Position numbers and translations under genes: made by a program | NCBI RefSeq assembly: GCF_030247185.1 | Contig: NC_080572.1 | Span: 182,680,866 to 182,744,865 of the forward strand | Direction: 5' to 3' | Source: Malaya genurostris | Taxonomy: Eukaryota; Arthropoda; Insecta; Diptera; Culicidae | Length of the DNA: 64,000 nucleotides | In this document: positions 43,661-55,599 of the stretch, in pieces | How the letters are laid out: each line of letters starts with the position of its first letter | Numbering within the stretch: the stretch's first letter is position 1 | Notes under the pieces: model-generated | Database searches by the model: none | What the model was told of the DNA's origin: nothing | Seen by the model: the letters and a program-made list of their open reading frames with translations, nothing else

Positions 43661-46600
43661 TCATTTCATTGAGTTCATTGGAGTTCCAATTTAAATTTTG
43701 TTCTATGTTAGACTGTTTTCTCTTCCATGAGTTCAGCCAATTGCCAGCTATCTTATATTTAATAAAAGTCATGAACTTGAAATAGTTATAAGATCATGAA
43801 CAAAATGAATGTATTTTATTTATTGTGTTTAGATTAACTAATGAATGTATCGATGATAGCCAATTTATCTAATGCCTCCCAGACGTGTGGTTTGACATCA
43901 ATATTCTCGTGGTTAAAAAGAAGGAGCATTATTTGCGTAAAAGTTGAAAAAATGTTGAAAAAAATCGTTTCTTCGCGGTTTTGGTTGCGGTTAACTGCCG
44001 GATCTCGGCAGGATGTCAAAGCATTTTTTGTAAAAGGCAACATAGGATTGAAGGAATGATTCTTCCATTGAAACTTAACTATTTTTGTGTATTTTTGTGT
44101 TGCCATTTGAAATTTGCTCAATTTCAATGGATTCACTAAGTTGTTGATTTTAATATTTTCATTTTTTGAGTTTCACAAAACTTGCCTTTAAACAGCAAAA
44201 TAATAGCATAATTTGATATTAATTGAAAATTTGATGAGTCGATATCACATTAGGATTGCAATCTGATGTTGCTATCATAATCAGATTTCAATTTGTTCAC
44301 ATTTTGATGTTAGACTTTACTCGGCCATCGTACTCCCAGTGATGCCAAATCCTTGCTCTCTTTTTCACGCTTCCGAAGTGCAATAAACTAAACTTGTTTA
44401 TCTGGTGCATTATGTCGAAAAACGAAAAATATTAACGATGCGCATTGCTCAATATTCTTAACACACAACAGAAAATGTAAAAACTTTTTTTAACGAGCTT
44501 TTTCGATTTACGAACCCCCGCTTTAGTTCGTAAATGTAGGTTTTGGAGTAAAATTTTCTGCAAAGGATTGCTTGATAGATCGCAGTGCCTCTATTGACAG
44601 GTTGTCGTAGATTGGGTTCGTTTCCAAAGGATAGGTTAGGTAGTTTGATCACATTGGAAACACAACTTCTATTTATTATCTGTTCTACAACTCTAGTAGC
44701 TGAAGGCGATGATTGCTTTTACATACCTAATAGTGTCTCCTCTAATTGAGTTTCAGTAGCGTAGCTTCTTTGACGCAGCATCGATTCTATCAGCTCATCA
44801 TGCACCGGGAAGCCAAGCGACGTGCAATTCCATGTTCAAAGTAGTTAATCGTGATCCTGGGGTGATCGGGGCATCATAAATAAGAAGTCATAAATTAGTT
44901 ATGAATAAGCATTCCGACGCGATGGTAGACGTCAATCAATGAAACGTTGCAATTTGTGAAGCCTGTAAACGGAATATTCAGAAATTTGTGAGTTATTTTT
45001 GACAGTTTAGATTATAGCGTATAAAATTGTTTTGCTAACCTCCCAATCGACACATACTTGATTATCGATCCAGAACACATAATTGAAATTCTCCAATAAA
45101 TTACCCAACCACATGCAATTTAAAAATGATTCACACTAAACAGGCCCGTAGCGCTTCTTGACCTTAGACTCCCACCATGCAAACATGGGCATAGACGGTC
45201 GGTTCGTATGTGTCCATATGAACCTACATGATGTACATCATCCACGACACAAACACGCGACAGCATCTCCGACATCATAGATTCGATGCACTGGAATTAA
45301 ATTCGTATGCGGTGAGACATGCCATCGCTGCGATTTCAGTGATTGAAAAAGTAGCATAATCTAACTGATTAATTGAGAAAACGTGTCCAGATGGAAACTG
45401 ATCAGTCGGCGATGGATGCATCATTGAAAGGAACTGTGCTAAAGTGTCGTCCAAGTTCGTTCGCTCGGATGATCAAATCAACACTTGTTAACAAGTTGTG
45501 TAGAAGCTTTCAACCTACTGCCTGCTACTACTACTAATACTATATTTAGTGTCCTACTATGTACCTGTCAATCGAAGTCTGCCGATCGCTACTACTTCGT
45601 ACAGGCTGATTAAACGGCCTTGAGTGGTTATCTGAAATATATTAGTCGCGCTTCTAGCGACTATGATTAATTTGTCGCCGGCCATTTGTTACCCTTCGTC
45701 CTGACAAGACGAACGACGAATTACGCGCAGTGCTGATGGCGACGAGATGAGATTCGGTTTATGTACGGAAGTGCAACTCTAAAAGGGAGATCGAGATCGA
45801 CATTCAAACATAAATCAAACGAAATTTTAGGAACGTTTTTATTTTTTTTAAACCTCAATATAAAACGAGAAGCCGTCAAATTTGACACCCTTCTACAAGG
45901 CTGGTGGTAGACATGTTCAAAGTCACATTTATTGGGCTTTGCCAGGCAGCAGCAGTCGATTAGACACTAAAACCGCCATTGCCATTAGCATAATGCGGTG
46001 GAAGCATGTAACGTGAGTAAAAACTAATTTCTATCCAAAGACCTTCTTCGACATCCTGTCAATGGCCAATTTAATCAAATTATCATAGTGCTGACCGAGT
46101 CATGCTCGCTAGTCTGAATGACATATTCAAAACAGCTCGTGGCCGGTGGGAAAAAGTTCCACCCGCTGTTGCGCATACGACAGAATAAGTAATTAGCATA
46201 AGCACTTGCAGTCGGGCAAACGCGCAGCATCGATCGCAATCACGTCATCGTTTTCCGGCAGGTCACAAACCTACAAGCTCTAAGGGAAAACTCAACTATG
46301 CGCCGTCAATGAATCTTGGCTGTGACTGTGTGATTAATCGTTTTCCCTCAACTTTCGGTTTCATCCAAGCTGGGCTCAGCTCAGCTTTGGATGATTAATT
46401 GGTCAATTTCTTACTGCGATTTGGAGGTCGTCCTTTAAGCACAATAAAAATGCCACCTATTGGATGATTTCTTGCACAGACCGTTTGTCAGGTGCTGTTA
46501 TTCATCTCTCCTGCCTCCTGCATCAACCGCAACGAAGGTCACCGCTTGCATCTTCGGTAGGCACACCGAAGATTTCTCTCCCGACTGCGGTTGCATAATA

Positions 46601-46900
46601 CCAAGCGCAATCGGGAGAAGTCCCCTTCGATGCAATTACTAGCCGATACGTCGCATTGTCGATGCTCTGATGTTGCTATCAGTAGCGTGGCAAGGTTTCA
46701 GAAGGTGGATAAAATGAGCGTAGAAAATACGTTTCTACACTATCCGAAGCAAAGAAAAGCTATAATAATACGTTTTGTTTGTTCTAAATGTATGCACTTA
46801 TTACATGCAGTTTGGACATCAAACAACCACAACACAATGCACAGTGGGAAAAAAAACCAGGAATCCGGAAAGAAATAGGGAACCATGGAAAAAGGCAACA
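43661..46900. other. No gene recognised; one TIR-element end
   Basis: A solo right end of the CACCCAAACCTCC family lies at 44480-44549 (ACGAACCCCCGCTTTAGTTC, TAGGTTTTGG). On the minus strand about 44835-44727 an open stretch reads PVHDELIESMLRQRSYATET. It is followed by a GTATGT donor (complement at 44721-44726), but no matching acceptor is clear. The remainder has no transposon or coding signature and may include unique host sequence. Confidence 0.35.
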
Positions 46901-46904
46901 AACA

Positions 46905-47294
46905 AGAGTGTTTCTTATGTGAAAAATCCATGAAATTCAATGGAATGGTTTTTAATAGCCGCACGAATCGCCATGCTGCTCGTTTTACCCCATATGTCCA
47001 GCAGTTTTAGAGGTTTCTGTAGTATTTGTTCTGTAACTTGGAAATAAATCGAATGTGGTCTACTGAAATAGCTTGATTTTGTGTAAAAATGTCTGGAGAA
47101 TCGAATGGTAGAATGTACACTGGCCGCAAGAAACGTTTTGGCGTCTATTTTACCCCATTTCCTCCATTTCATGAATGTACACTGGCCGCAAGAAACGTTT
47201 TGGCGTCTATTTTACCCCATTTCCTCCATTTCATGATATTTTATTGTAAATCGTCCTCAAATCTCGGTAAAACTTATCTGAAGTTTACTAAATC
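46905..47294 (+). repeat. Dispersed repeat ('GGCCGC..GAAACG' family), left part, with 62-bp tandem duplication
   Basis: Modules contain TGGCCGCAAGAAACGTTTTG followed by CTATTTTACCCCATTTCCTC. The unit 47113-47174 is repeated exactly at 47175-47236 (62-bp period). It continues at 54655-55430 after the DD37E/LINE nest, where sequence homologous to both flanks of the insertion is found unbroken (complement of CTAGATTTAG near 54930). Confidence 0.75.
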
Positions 47295-47985
47295 TAAAGA
47301 CTGTCTCAGAAAGTATGGACGCAATCAAAAACCGCAGCCATTTCGCAATGGTTCAGAATCTGTCAATTTTTATGGCTACGTCCTGTTGTTTACACTTTTC
47401 TCTAACCACTCCGAGATTTGAGGACTTTCAGCATAACAACGTTGAAAAATTGTGTACAAATGGTGCACAGAACGCGGACTGTCACTGAGAAAGATAGAAA
47501 AAATGGAAGAAGTAAGTGAAAAAGCCGTGCGAAATGCAATCAGGAAGCTCGGTGAGGATATCACCTTTGAGGATAAACCGAAAACGGGTCAAAAAAAGGT
47601 CCTGCTAACCCTCAGTTGGATAAACGTATACTGAATGCGTTCGAGCAAAAGAAGGAGGTTTCAGTTCGGGATGTGGCCAAAAAAGTGGACACTTCGAAGT
47701 CAAATGTTCTTCGTGCTAAAGAACGTTTGAATCTTTGAACCTATAAGAAGCAGAAACAACCAAAACGTAGTCCGAAACAAGAAGCTTCGATCAGACCGAG
47801 GGTTGGAAAGCTGTGCAATACGATTCTTGCTGGAAATTTGAACTGCATAATCATGGACAACGAAACCTACGAGATACTCGATTACAAATCTTGCCGGGAC
47901 CACAATATTATACAGTGCGAGAAGGGTAAGTGTTAAACTAGTCCGAGACATCGATTGAAGTCGAAAAATCTGGTAAGAAAGCTAT

Positions 47986-48614
47986 TTTTTTTTTTATTCA
48001 TTAATAATATATTTAAAGGCACACTGCTAATGCTCTAAGATGCCAAGAGTATTTTCTTATCTTGATTAACGACTAACTTAAAACTAGGGTATTATCATTA
48101 GGGTAGTGACGTATTCCGGTCGCAATGGTCGATTCTGGCAGATTCAGTTGCAGTTGCAGTTGGCGATCGGCAATGGTCGATGGATTGAATGTAATACGAG
48201 TGTCTTCCAGATGACGATTCTACGTGGGTCCGCGAGAAACACCCCCAGGCCACGGATACCCGTCGGGTGGTCCGCATGTTGGTCATCGATTGGAGCAGTT
48301 TTCCGTGGACGATGATGGTGATGTTACCTAAGAGATTGAAAGAAACATGGAGAAGTAATTTTGTGGAAAACGGAGTGAAAAAAAGGGAGTATGGGAACGA
48401 ATGACTGAATACGACAAAGATCTAATTAGTTGACATCGAGATGGTGGAGAAACGGAGGAAAAGGGAACGAAAAAATTAGTGACAGCAAAAAGATCTTGTT
48501 ATTTTCGACAGAGATGGTGGACAGACTAGGGATTGGGAGAATCGGGCGAATGTTAGTCTCGAACCTATAGGTGAAGATTATTCTTAGCCTCGACAAGAGA
48601 GAGGATATTACGAG
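47986..48614 (-). other. 3' UTR of I-clade copy 2
   Basis: On the minus strand this has the same blocks as copy 1: CCACCATCTC..CAACTAATTAGATCT motifs (about 48420-48530) and the GC-rich block (48228-48290, minus strand CCTGGGGGTGTTTCTCGCGG). Then follow AGTTTTAAGTTAGTCGTTAA, GGCATCTTAGAGCATTAGCA and GAATA plus A-run. Confidence 0.7.
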
Positions 48615-51600
48615 TTACACTTGTATATTAATGTGTTTAAGGTACTGGTATATTAGAAGCATATATAAACTATCCCGACTCGCCAACACATCCCGAACCG
48701 GAACCTCAGGCGGTCTACCTCGGGCCCTAAGGGATTCCAGTAGCTGCGACCTGACGTCACGATACTCTACGCACGACCACACGACATGCTCGATGTCCTG
48801 ATAACCGTCGCCACAGGTGCAGAGACCGCTCTCCGCGAGCCCAATACGCCGGAGATGTGCGTTGAAGGTGTAGTGATTTGACATGAGCCGCGACATAACA
48901 CGAATGAAATCGCGACTCACGTTCATCCCCCTGAACCAAGGTTTCGTCGATACCTTAGGGATAATGGAGTGTAGCCATCGTCCCAGTTCGTCATTGCTCC
49001 ATGAAGTTTGCCAACTTTCGAGAGTTTTCTGACGAGAGATTCTGAAAAATTCATTGAAGCATATTGGTCTTTCATAAATATCACCTTCTAATGCGCCCAC
49101 TTTAGCCAATGAGTCTGCCTGTTCATTGCCTGGAATGGAACAATGCGAAGGGACCCAGACTAACGATATTGAATAAGACCGTCCAGATAAAGTTCTCAAA
49201 TGTTCCCGTATTTTCCCCAGGAAATATGGGGGATACTTTCCTGGCTTCATTGCCCGAAGAGCTTCTATTGAGCTTAGACTGTCCGTGACAATGAAGTAAT
49301 GGTCTTTGGGCAAGGTTTCAATGATCTCAAGAGTGTACTGAATGGCAGCTAGTTCTGCGACGTAAACTGAAGCTGGATCACTGAGTTTGTAAGAAGCGGT
49401 GATGTTTTGATTGAAGATGCCGAAGCCTGTGGACTCGTTGATGTATGATCCGTCAGTGTAGAATATCTTTTCACAGTTGACTGTTCTGAATTTGTTATAA
49501 AAAATATTGGGGGCCACTTGAGGGCGTACGTGATCCGGAATTCCACGAATCTCTTCTCTCATGGATGTGTCGAAAAATACAGTGGAATCAGAAGTATCCA
49601 AGAATAGGACACGGTTGGGCACAAACGAAGAAGGGTTAATATTCTGAGCCATGTAATCAAAATACAAGGACATAAAACGGGTCTGAGAATTGAGCTCGAC
49701 AAGCCTTTCGAAGTTTTCAATCACCTTCGGATTCAAGATTTCGCATCGGATTAGCAATCGATATGAGAGATCCCAGAATCGGTTTTTCAACGGTAAGACG
49801 CCCGCCAACACTTCGAGACTCATCGTATGAGTTGACTGCATGCAACCTAAGGAAATACGCAAGCAACGATACTGGATTCTTTCCAGCTTGATGAAATGAG
49901 TGTTCGCCGCGGATCGGAAGCAAAAGCATCCATATTCCATAACGGACAATATCGTTGTTTGGTACAACCTGATCAGGTCTCCTGGATGGGCACCCCACCA
50001 CGATCCGGTTATCGTACGAAGAAAGTTGATTCTCCGTTGGCATTTTTGTTTCAGATATCTAATGTGACATCCCCAGGTGCCTTTGGAGTCGAACCAGACC
50101 CCGAGATATTTAAATGTGAAGACCTGAGCTATGGTTTCACCCCCTAGTTGAAGCTGTAATTGTGCTGGTTCTCGCTTCCTTGAAAATACAACTAGCTCAG
50201 TTTTCTCCGTAGAGAACTCGATACCCATTTGAAGAGCCCATGTCGACAAGCTGTCGAGGGTATCTTGTAATGGTCCTTGGAGATCGGCAGCTTTGGGTCC
50301 TATAATAGACACAACGCTGTCGTCGGCAAGTTGTCTTAGCGTGCAAGATGTGTTGATACATTCATCAATATTGCTTACGTAAAAATTGTATAAAAGGGGG
50401 CTTAAACATGAGCCCTGAGGAAGACCCATGTAACTGAATCGTATTGTCGACAAATCACCATGCGCGAAATACATGTGTTTCTCGGACAATAGATTATACA
50501 AAAAGTTATTCAAAATTGGTGAAAGACCATGCTGATGCAACTTCTCAGATAGGATGTTTACGGAAACTGAGTCAAAAGCCCCCTTGATGTCGAGGAAAAC
50601 TGACGCCATTTGTTCTTTACGAGCAAATGCCATTTGAATTTCTGTTGAGAGCAACGCAAGACAATCGTTCGTTCCTTTGCCCCTGCGGAAACCAAATTGT
50701 GTATCTGAAAGCAAGCCATTAGTCTCCACCCAATTGTCAAGACGAAAGAGAATCATTTTTTCGAACAATTTCCGGATGCAGGAAAGCATAGCAATCGGCC
50801 GATACGAATTGTGATCGGAGGCTGGTTTTCCTGGTTTTTGGATGGCGATCACTCGCACTTGTCTCCAGTCGTGTGGGACAATATTACCCGTAAGAAACTT
50901 GTTAAATAAATTCAACAAGCGCCTTTTCGCAGGGTCAGGGAGATTTTTCAACAAGTTGAATTTAATTCTGTCTAGCCCCGGGGCTTTATTGTTACACGAC
51001 AAGAGTGCGAGTGAGAACTCTACCATCGAAAACGGTGTTTCGTTTGTATTTGATGTCGCGGCGCGGGTGGTCTTCTGTTCCGGAACAGAGTCTGGGCATA
51101 CTTTTTTAGCGAAATCGAATATCCAGCGGTTGGAATATTCCTCGCTTTCATTCGTGGCGTTTTGGTTGCGCATTCGTCGGGCTGTGTTCCAAAGAGTGCT
51201 CATCGATGTTTCTTTTGATAATCCTTCAACAAACCGTCGCCAATAACCAAGTTTCTTTGCTTTGACTAAGTTCTTCATTTGCTTGTCTAACGCCGCGTAA
51301 TACCGATAATTATCGGGTGTTCCATTTTTTCTGAACTTTTTGAACGCTAAAGATCTTTCCGCGTTCAGTGATGAGCACTCTTTGTCCCACCACAGGTTAG
51401 GAGGACGGATGTTGGTTTTCGCGCCAGGTACACGTTTCGTCTGAGCTTGAGTCGCGGTGTCGAGAATCAAGCCAGCCAACAACGTGTACTCTTCCTCCGG
51501 AGGAAGTTCTTGTGTTGATTCTAGTTTCTCAGATATCGAATTTGCGTAGTATTTCCAATCAATATTTCGTGTGAGGTCATACGAAACATTGATTGTCTCC

Positions 51601-52302
51601 GATGGTCTTAATCCGTAGGTGATTGAAATTACGATAGGTAGATGGTCGCTACCGTGGGGATCGGGGATCACCTTCCACGTGCAATCCAACCGTAGCGAGG
51701 TCGAGCATAAGGATAAATCCAGCGCGCTTGGTCTTGCTGGTGGTGCGGGAATCCGTGTCATTTCTCCGGTATTCAAAATAGTCATATTGAAGTTATCGCA
51801 AAGATCATAGATCGCGGTTGATCTGTTGTCATCATGAAGACGATGGGGTTAAAGTCACCGCACCGTGAGAGTTAAAGTCTCCTAAAACTAACGTCGGTGC
51901 GGGAAGAAGTTGCATGATACTGCTGAGCCAGTGGTACCCAACTGAGGCTCTAGGGGGAATGTAGATGGAAGCAATGCAAAGGTCCTTGCCTTTCATTGTG
52001 ACATGACATGCGACAACTTCAATACCTGGTATCGATGGGAGGTTAATTCGATAGAAGGAGTAGCACTTTTTGATCCCCAAAAGTACTCCTCCGTAGGGAT
52101 CGTCTCGATCCAGGCGAATAATGTTAAAATCGTGGAAGTTCAGGGAAACATCAGAAGTTAGCCAAGTTTCGCACAATGCAAATGCGTCACATTTCAGATT
52201 ATTCACAAGAATTTTAAAAGAATCTATTTTTGGGATGATACTTCTACAATTCCACTGTAAAACAGTGATTGAATCCGTGACCTCGGTGGATGAGTTAGCC
52301 AT
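48615..52302 (-). pseudogene. I-clade ORF2, copy 2: RT and RNase H intact, endonuclease broken
   Basis: The start MANSSTEVTDSITVLQWNCR overlaps ORF1 and is open from 52302 to 51832 (LVLGDFNSHG, then out of frame). After a rearranged stretch at about 51835-51865, the frame resumes and stays open for 1056 codons from 51785 to 48615. It carries the end of the endonuclease (GSDHLPIVIS), the RT (NKAPGLDRIKFN, LDIKGAFDSVS, GLPQGSCLSPLLYNFY, LADDSV), the RNase H (FYTDGSYINESTGF, VAELAAIQY, TDSLSSIEAL, GNEQAD) and the CTCGDGYQDIEHVVWSC finger. The protein is nearly identical to copy 1 by eye. Only the endonuclease lesion separates it from a complete ORF2. Confidence 0.93.
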
Positions 52303-53644
52303 CGAAGGATACGATCGCTGAAAGAAGGGGCCATTTTGCAGTCAACTGCTTCAAAAAAGTTCTAACTGTAGGTATCAAAGCCATAAACAGGCTTTTAAGG
52401 GGATCAGAGATATTGAAGGTGGTAAAAATCCAGTCCACAACATCAGAGAATTTTATGAGCCCAGCACCCAGCTGATTCTCTGTTGGGTTTTCAGGGGCAC
52501 TTGGGGATTTTGGTGTCCCGGGAAGTGGTGGGAATTCCTTCTCAGAATTGAGTTTTCCGAAACCAGGAACTTTTTGCTTCGGAGCTTTTTCTCCACTACT
52601 CCTAAATATAAATGTTGGAGGCCCATCGGAAGACATCTTCGAACCCTTACTTGGGAGCTTATGAGAGGATTTGTTTACTCTTTTTCTAAAGCTATGAGGG
52701 ACCGCCGAAGATGTACCTTCCAATGGGTCGTCAAACTCGCTCTCGTCAGTTGACAAGCAGGTATAGATGTTCGTTGATTGTTTAGGGGGTGTGGCAGTCT
52801 TGAGCATGTCAGCAAAGGAACGCTTGGAGTGTTCCTTCAGGGAACGCTTCATGTTATCCTTGCGCATTTTGTACGCAGGACATGCCATTAGGTCATGCGG
52901 ACCCTCCTTACAGTAAAGACACTTTTCAGTGCGTTTACCGCAAGAGCCATCCGCATGAGACCCCCCACAGTTAGCACAACGGAGCTTATTGCAGCAATGG
53001 GATGTTGTGTGTCCCAGTTGCTTGCAGTTGGTGCAGTTCATTAAACGCGGAACAAAAAGACGAACAGGGAGGCGCACTCGGTCCAGGAGGACGTAGTTAG
53101 GTAAAGCCGAGCCAGCGAAGGTCACCCGATACGAGTCTGATTGGGGATATGATTTGGTACCATCCCCCGCGATCGACACTGAATGCAATCGCTTGCAATC
53201 CAGTATCTTTACGGTCTTAAGTAAGGGGTTTTTAAAGCAACCCATCCCGTACTTAAGAACGTCTTCGCATGTCAAACTGGCATCGGTGACCACGCCGTCA
53301 ATCTCGACTTCACGAGCGGGGATGTACACACGATATTCCCGCGTAAAGAGCTCGCATTGAACGATCTCGTTAGCCTGTTTTGCACTGGTTAACGAGACCC
53401 TAAGCTTGTCTGGGCGCACCTTGTCGATACTCTTAACGGTAGAGTATCGCTTTGACAGTTCTCTCGATAATTGAAGAGTGTTCAATTTTTTTCCATTTAA
53501 TTTGGGCCGGAAATAAACCGTATACGGTCCGGCCGGGAGTGCAAGTCCATCGGGATAATTTTTAACGCGGGGTTTGTTGCTATTAGCAGTTGTATCCATT
53601 TCATTATCTGGTGGATCAGGATTATGTTTCTCAATGTTTATCAT
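52295..53644 (-). CDS. I-clade ORF1, copy 2: gag-like protein, intact
   Basis: 449 codons starting MINIEKHNPDPPDNEMDTTA. It has the same architecture as copy 1: VRPDKLRVSLTSAKQANEIV, YRVYIPAREVEIDGVVTDAS and three knuckles CTNCKQLGHTTSHC, CANCGGSHADGSC and CLYCKEGPHDLMAC. A Ser/Lys/Pro-rich linker and C-terminal LTAKWPLLSAIVSFDG follow. Unlike ORF2, it differs from copy 1 at many positions throughout, with a different N-terminal 30 residues; only the last 16 residues are the same. It is expected to bind RNA and to be translated with ORF2 through the 8-bp overlap. Confidence 0.92.
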   Translation of the reverse strand: MINIEKHNPDPPDNEMDTTANSNKPRVKNYPDGLALPAGPYTVYFRPKLNGKKLNTLQLSRELSKRYSTVKSIDKVRPDKLRVSLTSAKQANEIVQCELFTREYRVYIPAREVEIDGVVTDASLTCEDVLKYGMGCFKNPLLKTVKILDCKRLHSVSIAGDGTKSYPQSDSYRVTFAGSALPNYVLLDRVRLPVRLFVPRLMNCTNCKQLGHTTSHCCNKLRCANCGGSHADGSCGKRTEKCLYCKEGPHDLMACPAYKMRKDNMKRSLKEHSKRSFADMLKTATPPKQSTNIYTCLSTDESEFDDPLEGTSSAVPHSFRKRVNKSSHKLPSKGSKMSSDGPPTFIFRSSGEKAPKQKVPGFGKLNSEKEFPPLPGTPKSPSAPENPTENQLGAGLIKFSDVVDWIFTTFNISDPLKSLFMALIPTVRTFLKQLTAKWPLLSAIVSFDG

Positions 53645-54654
53645 GACACGGAATTGTATCCGTGCGGGTAAGAGATCTGGGGTACTATCAGGTAATTTAA
53701 ACGACAGATAAAATAGGAAAAGAGAATATTACTTATCTTAAACAATAGCCACCAATGCCTGGCCTTGGTTAATCGGTGTGCTCCGTAGCAAAGCTCGGCC
53801 GCTGGGGCCACGCGTTGATTGAATTGTAACTGTGCCCGTGTGCAAAAAAACCTCTAGGAGGAAAAAAGCACACAGCACCGGGTCACGGCACCACTCCAAA
53901 CGTTCGATCACTATTTAAAGTCTACAGACTTGCACTAGCACTTGAAATCGCCTAACGGTATTGTTTCTATTGTTTCGTGTTTGTCTGGTACACTGCTCAC
54001 AGTAACAAAAGATTAATCTTTGATTGACCTTGAAGCGGATTAGCACGGCTATATACACACTTGCTCTACCACGAATTAGCATCCGAACGGTACGACGGTC
54101 GCGTTAGGAATGGTAAGAAAGCTATGGTCTGGCAAGCAATTTGTAGCTACGGTAAGTTTTCGAAACCCTTCATCACCAATGCTTCAATGAACAGCGAAAT
54201 GTACATCAAGGAATGTTTAAAAAAAAACGACTTCTACCAATGATTCGAAGCCATAAGGATCCTGTTCCTTCTGGCCAGATCTTGCTTCTTGCCACTACTC
54301 GAAATCAACGATAGAATGGTATACTACCCAAAATGTCATTTCGACCAATTGAGGAATTTTGGGCATTAACGAAGGCACATCTTAGGAAACTTGTCTCGGC
54401 AGCCGAAACCATTCAACAGTTCGAAAAAGATTGGAAAAAAGTGTCAAAACTTGTCGCTAATAAGTCTGTACGGAATTTAATGAGGAACGTTCGCAAGCAC
54501 CAGTCTACAATGGCGAAGTAGCAAATGTTGAGAATAATATTCTGTTGTTGTAGTCTAATATTATCAGTATATCGAATAAAATTTGAGTATCTAACACTTG
54601 TGAATTATTTACAGCGAAATCAAAGTGCGGCCATACTTTCTGGGGCAGTCTTTA

Positions 54655-55430
54655 GCATATCTTATGTAAACAAAGTCTGTATAATCGATTGCCAGAATGC
54701 CGCACCAAACGTTTTGGTGGCTATTTTACCCCAATTCCTATAATATGTGAAATTTTCATCTAAATCACCCTTAAGTCTTAAGCGAACCACGTTGAAAGCA
54801 TACGGAAACTATCTTATATTATGTAAAAAAGTCTGGAGAATCGAATGGTAGAAACTAAATTGGCCGCACGAAACGTTCTGGAGACTATTTTACCCTGATT
54901 CCTCTATGTTATGATCTCTTATTGTTATGCTAGATTTAGTAAACTTCCAATAAGTTTAACCGAGATTTAAGAACGATTTACAATAAGATATCATGAAATG
55001 CAGGAAATGGGGTAAAATAGGCACCAAAACGTTTCGTGCGGCCAGTTTAGGTGCTTCCATTCGATTCTCCAGACTATTTTACATAAGATAAGCTAGATTT
55101 AGCAAACTTGGAAGAAGTTTTACCAAGATTTAAGGACGATTTACTGTAAAGATCTCATTAAATGGAGGAATTGGGGTAAAATAGCCACCAAAACGTTTCG
55201 TGCGGCCAGTGTGGATTCTTCCACTCGATTCTCCTGACTTGTTTACATGAAAGTAGGCTATTCCAGAATACTCGACTTCTTTTCAAGTTATAGAGCGAAT
55301 GTTATAGTAAACCCTAAAACTGCTGTACATTTGGGGTGAAACGAGCAGAATTGCTATTCGTGTGGCCATTGTAAATCAATCCATTGAATTCCTTGGACAT
55401 TTTTACATAAGAAACGCTTTAGTTTGTTGA
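54655..55430 (-). repeat. Dispersed repeat ('GGCCGC..GAAACG' family), right part, several modules
   Basis: Two to three modules, in both orientations, with AAAACGTTTCGTGCGGCCAG (55027 and 55191) and GGCCGCACGAAACGTTCTGG (54862). Each is associated with GGGGTAAAATAG(C/G)CACC and with TCGATTCTCC(A/T)GAC. The mixture of orientations suggests palindromic or stacked copies. Confidence 0.65.
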
Positions 55431-55599
55431 TATATCTCAATTGGTTCATGAGTTACAGAATTCTTTGCGGTTTTGCGGTCATAGATTTTTTCCCACTGTG
55501 CAATGTAGCATTTTTAAATCTGTACGATACAACATAAAGGGTGACAAAATCATAACATGCGTGCTTCAATTGTATGTTACTTTCAACACGTCTCCAGTA

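Larger units (their letters stand above)
47971..54125 (-). mobile_element. Full-length I-clade LINE, copy 2, with 15-bp target-site duplication
   Basis: TGGTAAGAAAGCTAT lies at 47971-47985 and 54111-54125. The element is 47986-54110 (6125 bp) on the minus strand. Its 5' end (minus strand) begins TTCCTAACGCGACCGTCGTA, parallel to copy 1, and its 3' end is GAATA plus poly-A (T-run at 47986-47996). The order is 5' UTR of about 466 bp, ORF1, ORF2 with 8-bp overlap, 3' UTR. Both ends being complete shows full-length reverse transcription. Confidence 0.95.
47410..54520 (+). pseudogene. DD37E-type transposase, copy B, disrupted by LINE insertion
   Basis: The left part (47410-47985) has IVYKWCTERGLSLRKIEKME, VSEKAVRNAIRKLGEDITFE, the linker PKTGQKK that copy A lost, VSVRDVAKKVDTSKSNVL, and NETYEILDYKS in place of MDDETYVKLDYKS, so the first catalytic Asp is altered (DNET). 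The right part (54112-54520) has KKAMVWQAICSYGKFSKPF, IYIKECLKK-type residues, then RPIEEFWALTKAHLRKLVSA and the C terminus. Frame changes occur in the linker (one base near 47595), near 54230 and around 54330, where the NPPNCP segment is deleted. The LINE sits between codons for KSGKKA and MVWQ. Confidence 0.85.
47295..54654 (+). mobile_element. DD37E-type transposon, copy B, split by a nested I-clade LINE
   Basis: Left TIR from 47297 (AAGACTGTCTCAGAAAGTAT); the right end is near 54652 (GGGGCAGTCTT). TA lies at 47295-47296 and 54653-54654. The transposon body is 47297-47985 and 54111-54652. The middle 6.1 kb is an I-clade LINE flanked by a 15-bp duplication of transposon sequence. Same family as copy A at 36255-37500. 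Confidence 0.92.

Noticed and set aside
47113..47236. CRISPR-like direct repeats
   Set aside because: Only two adjacent units without spacers, in a eukaryotic transposon-rich context.
50842..51246. 134-codon open frame antisense to I-clade ORF2 (also at 31166-31570)
   Set aside because: It appears in both copies only because the sense strand is conserved; a shadow frame with no recognised domain.
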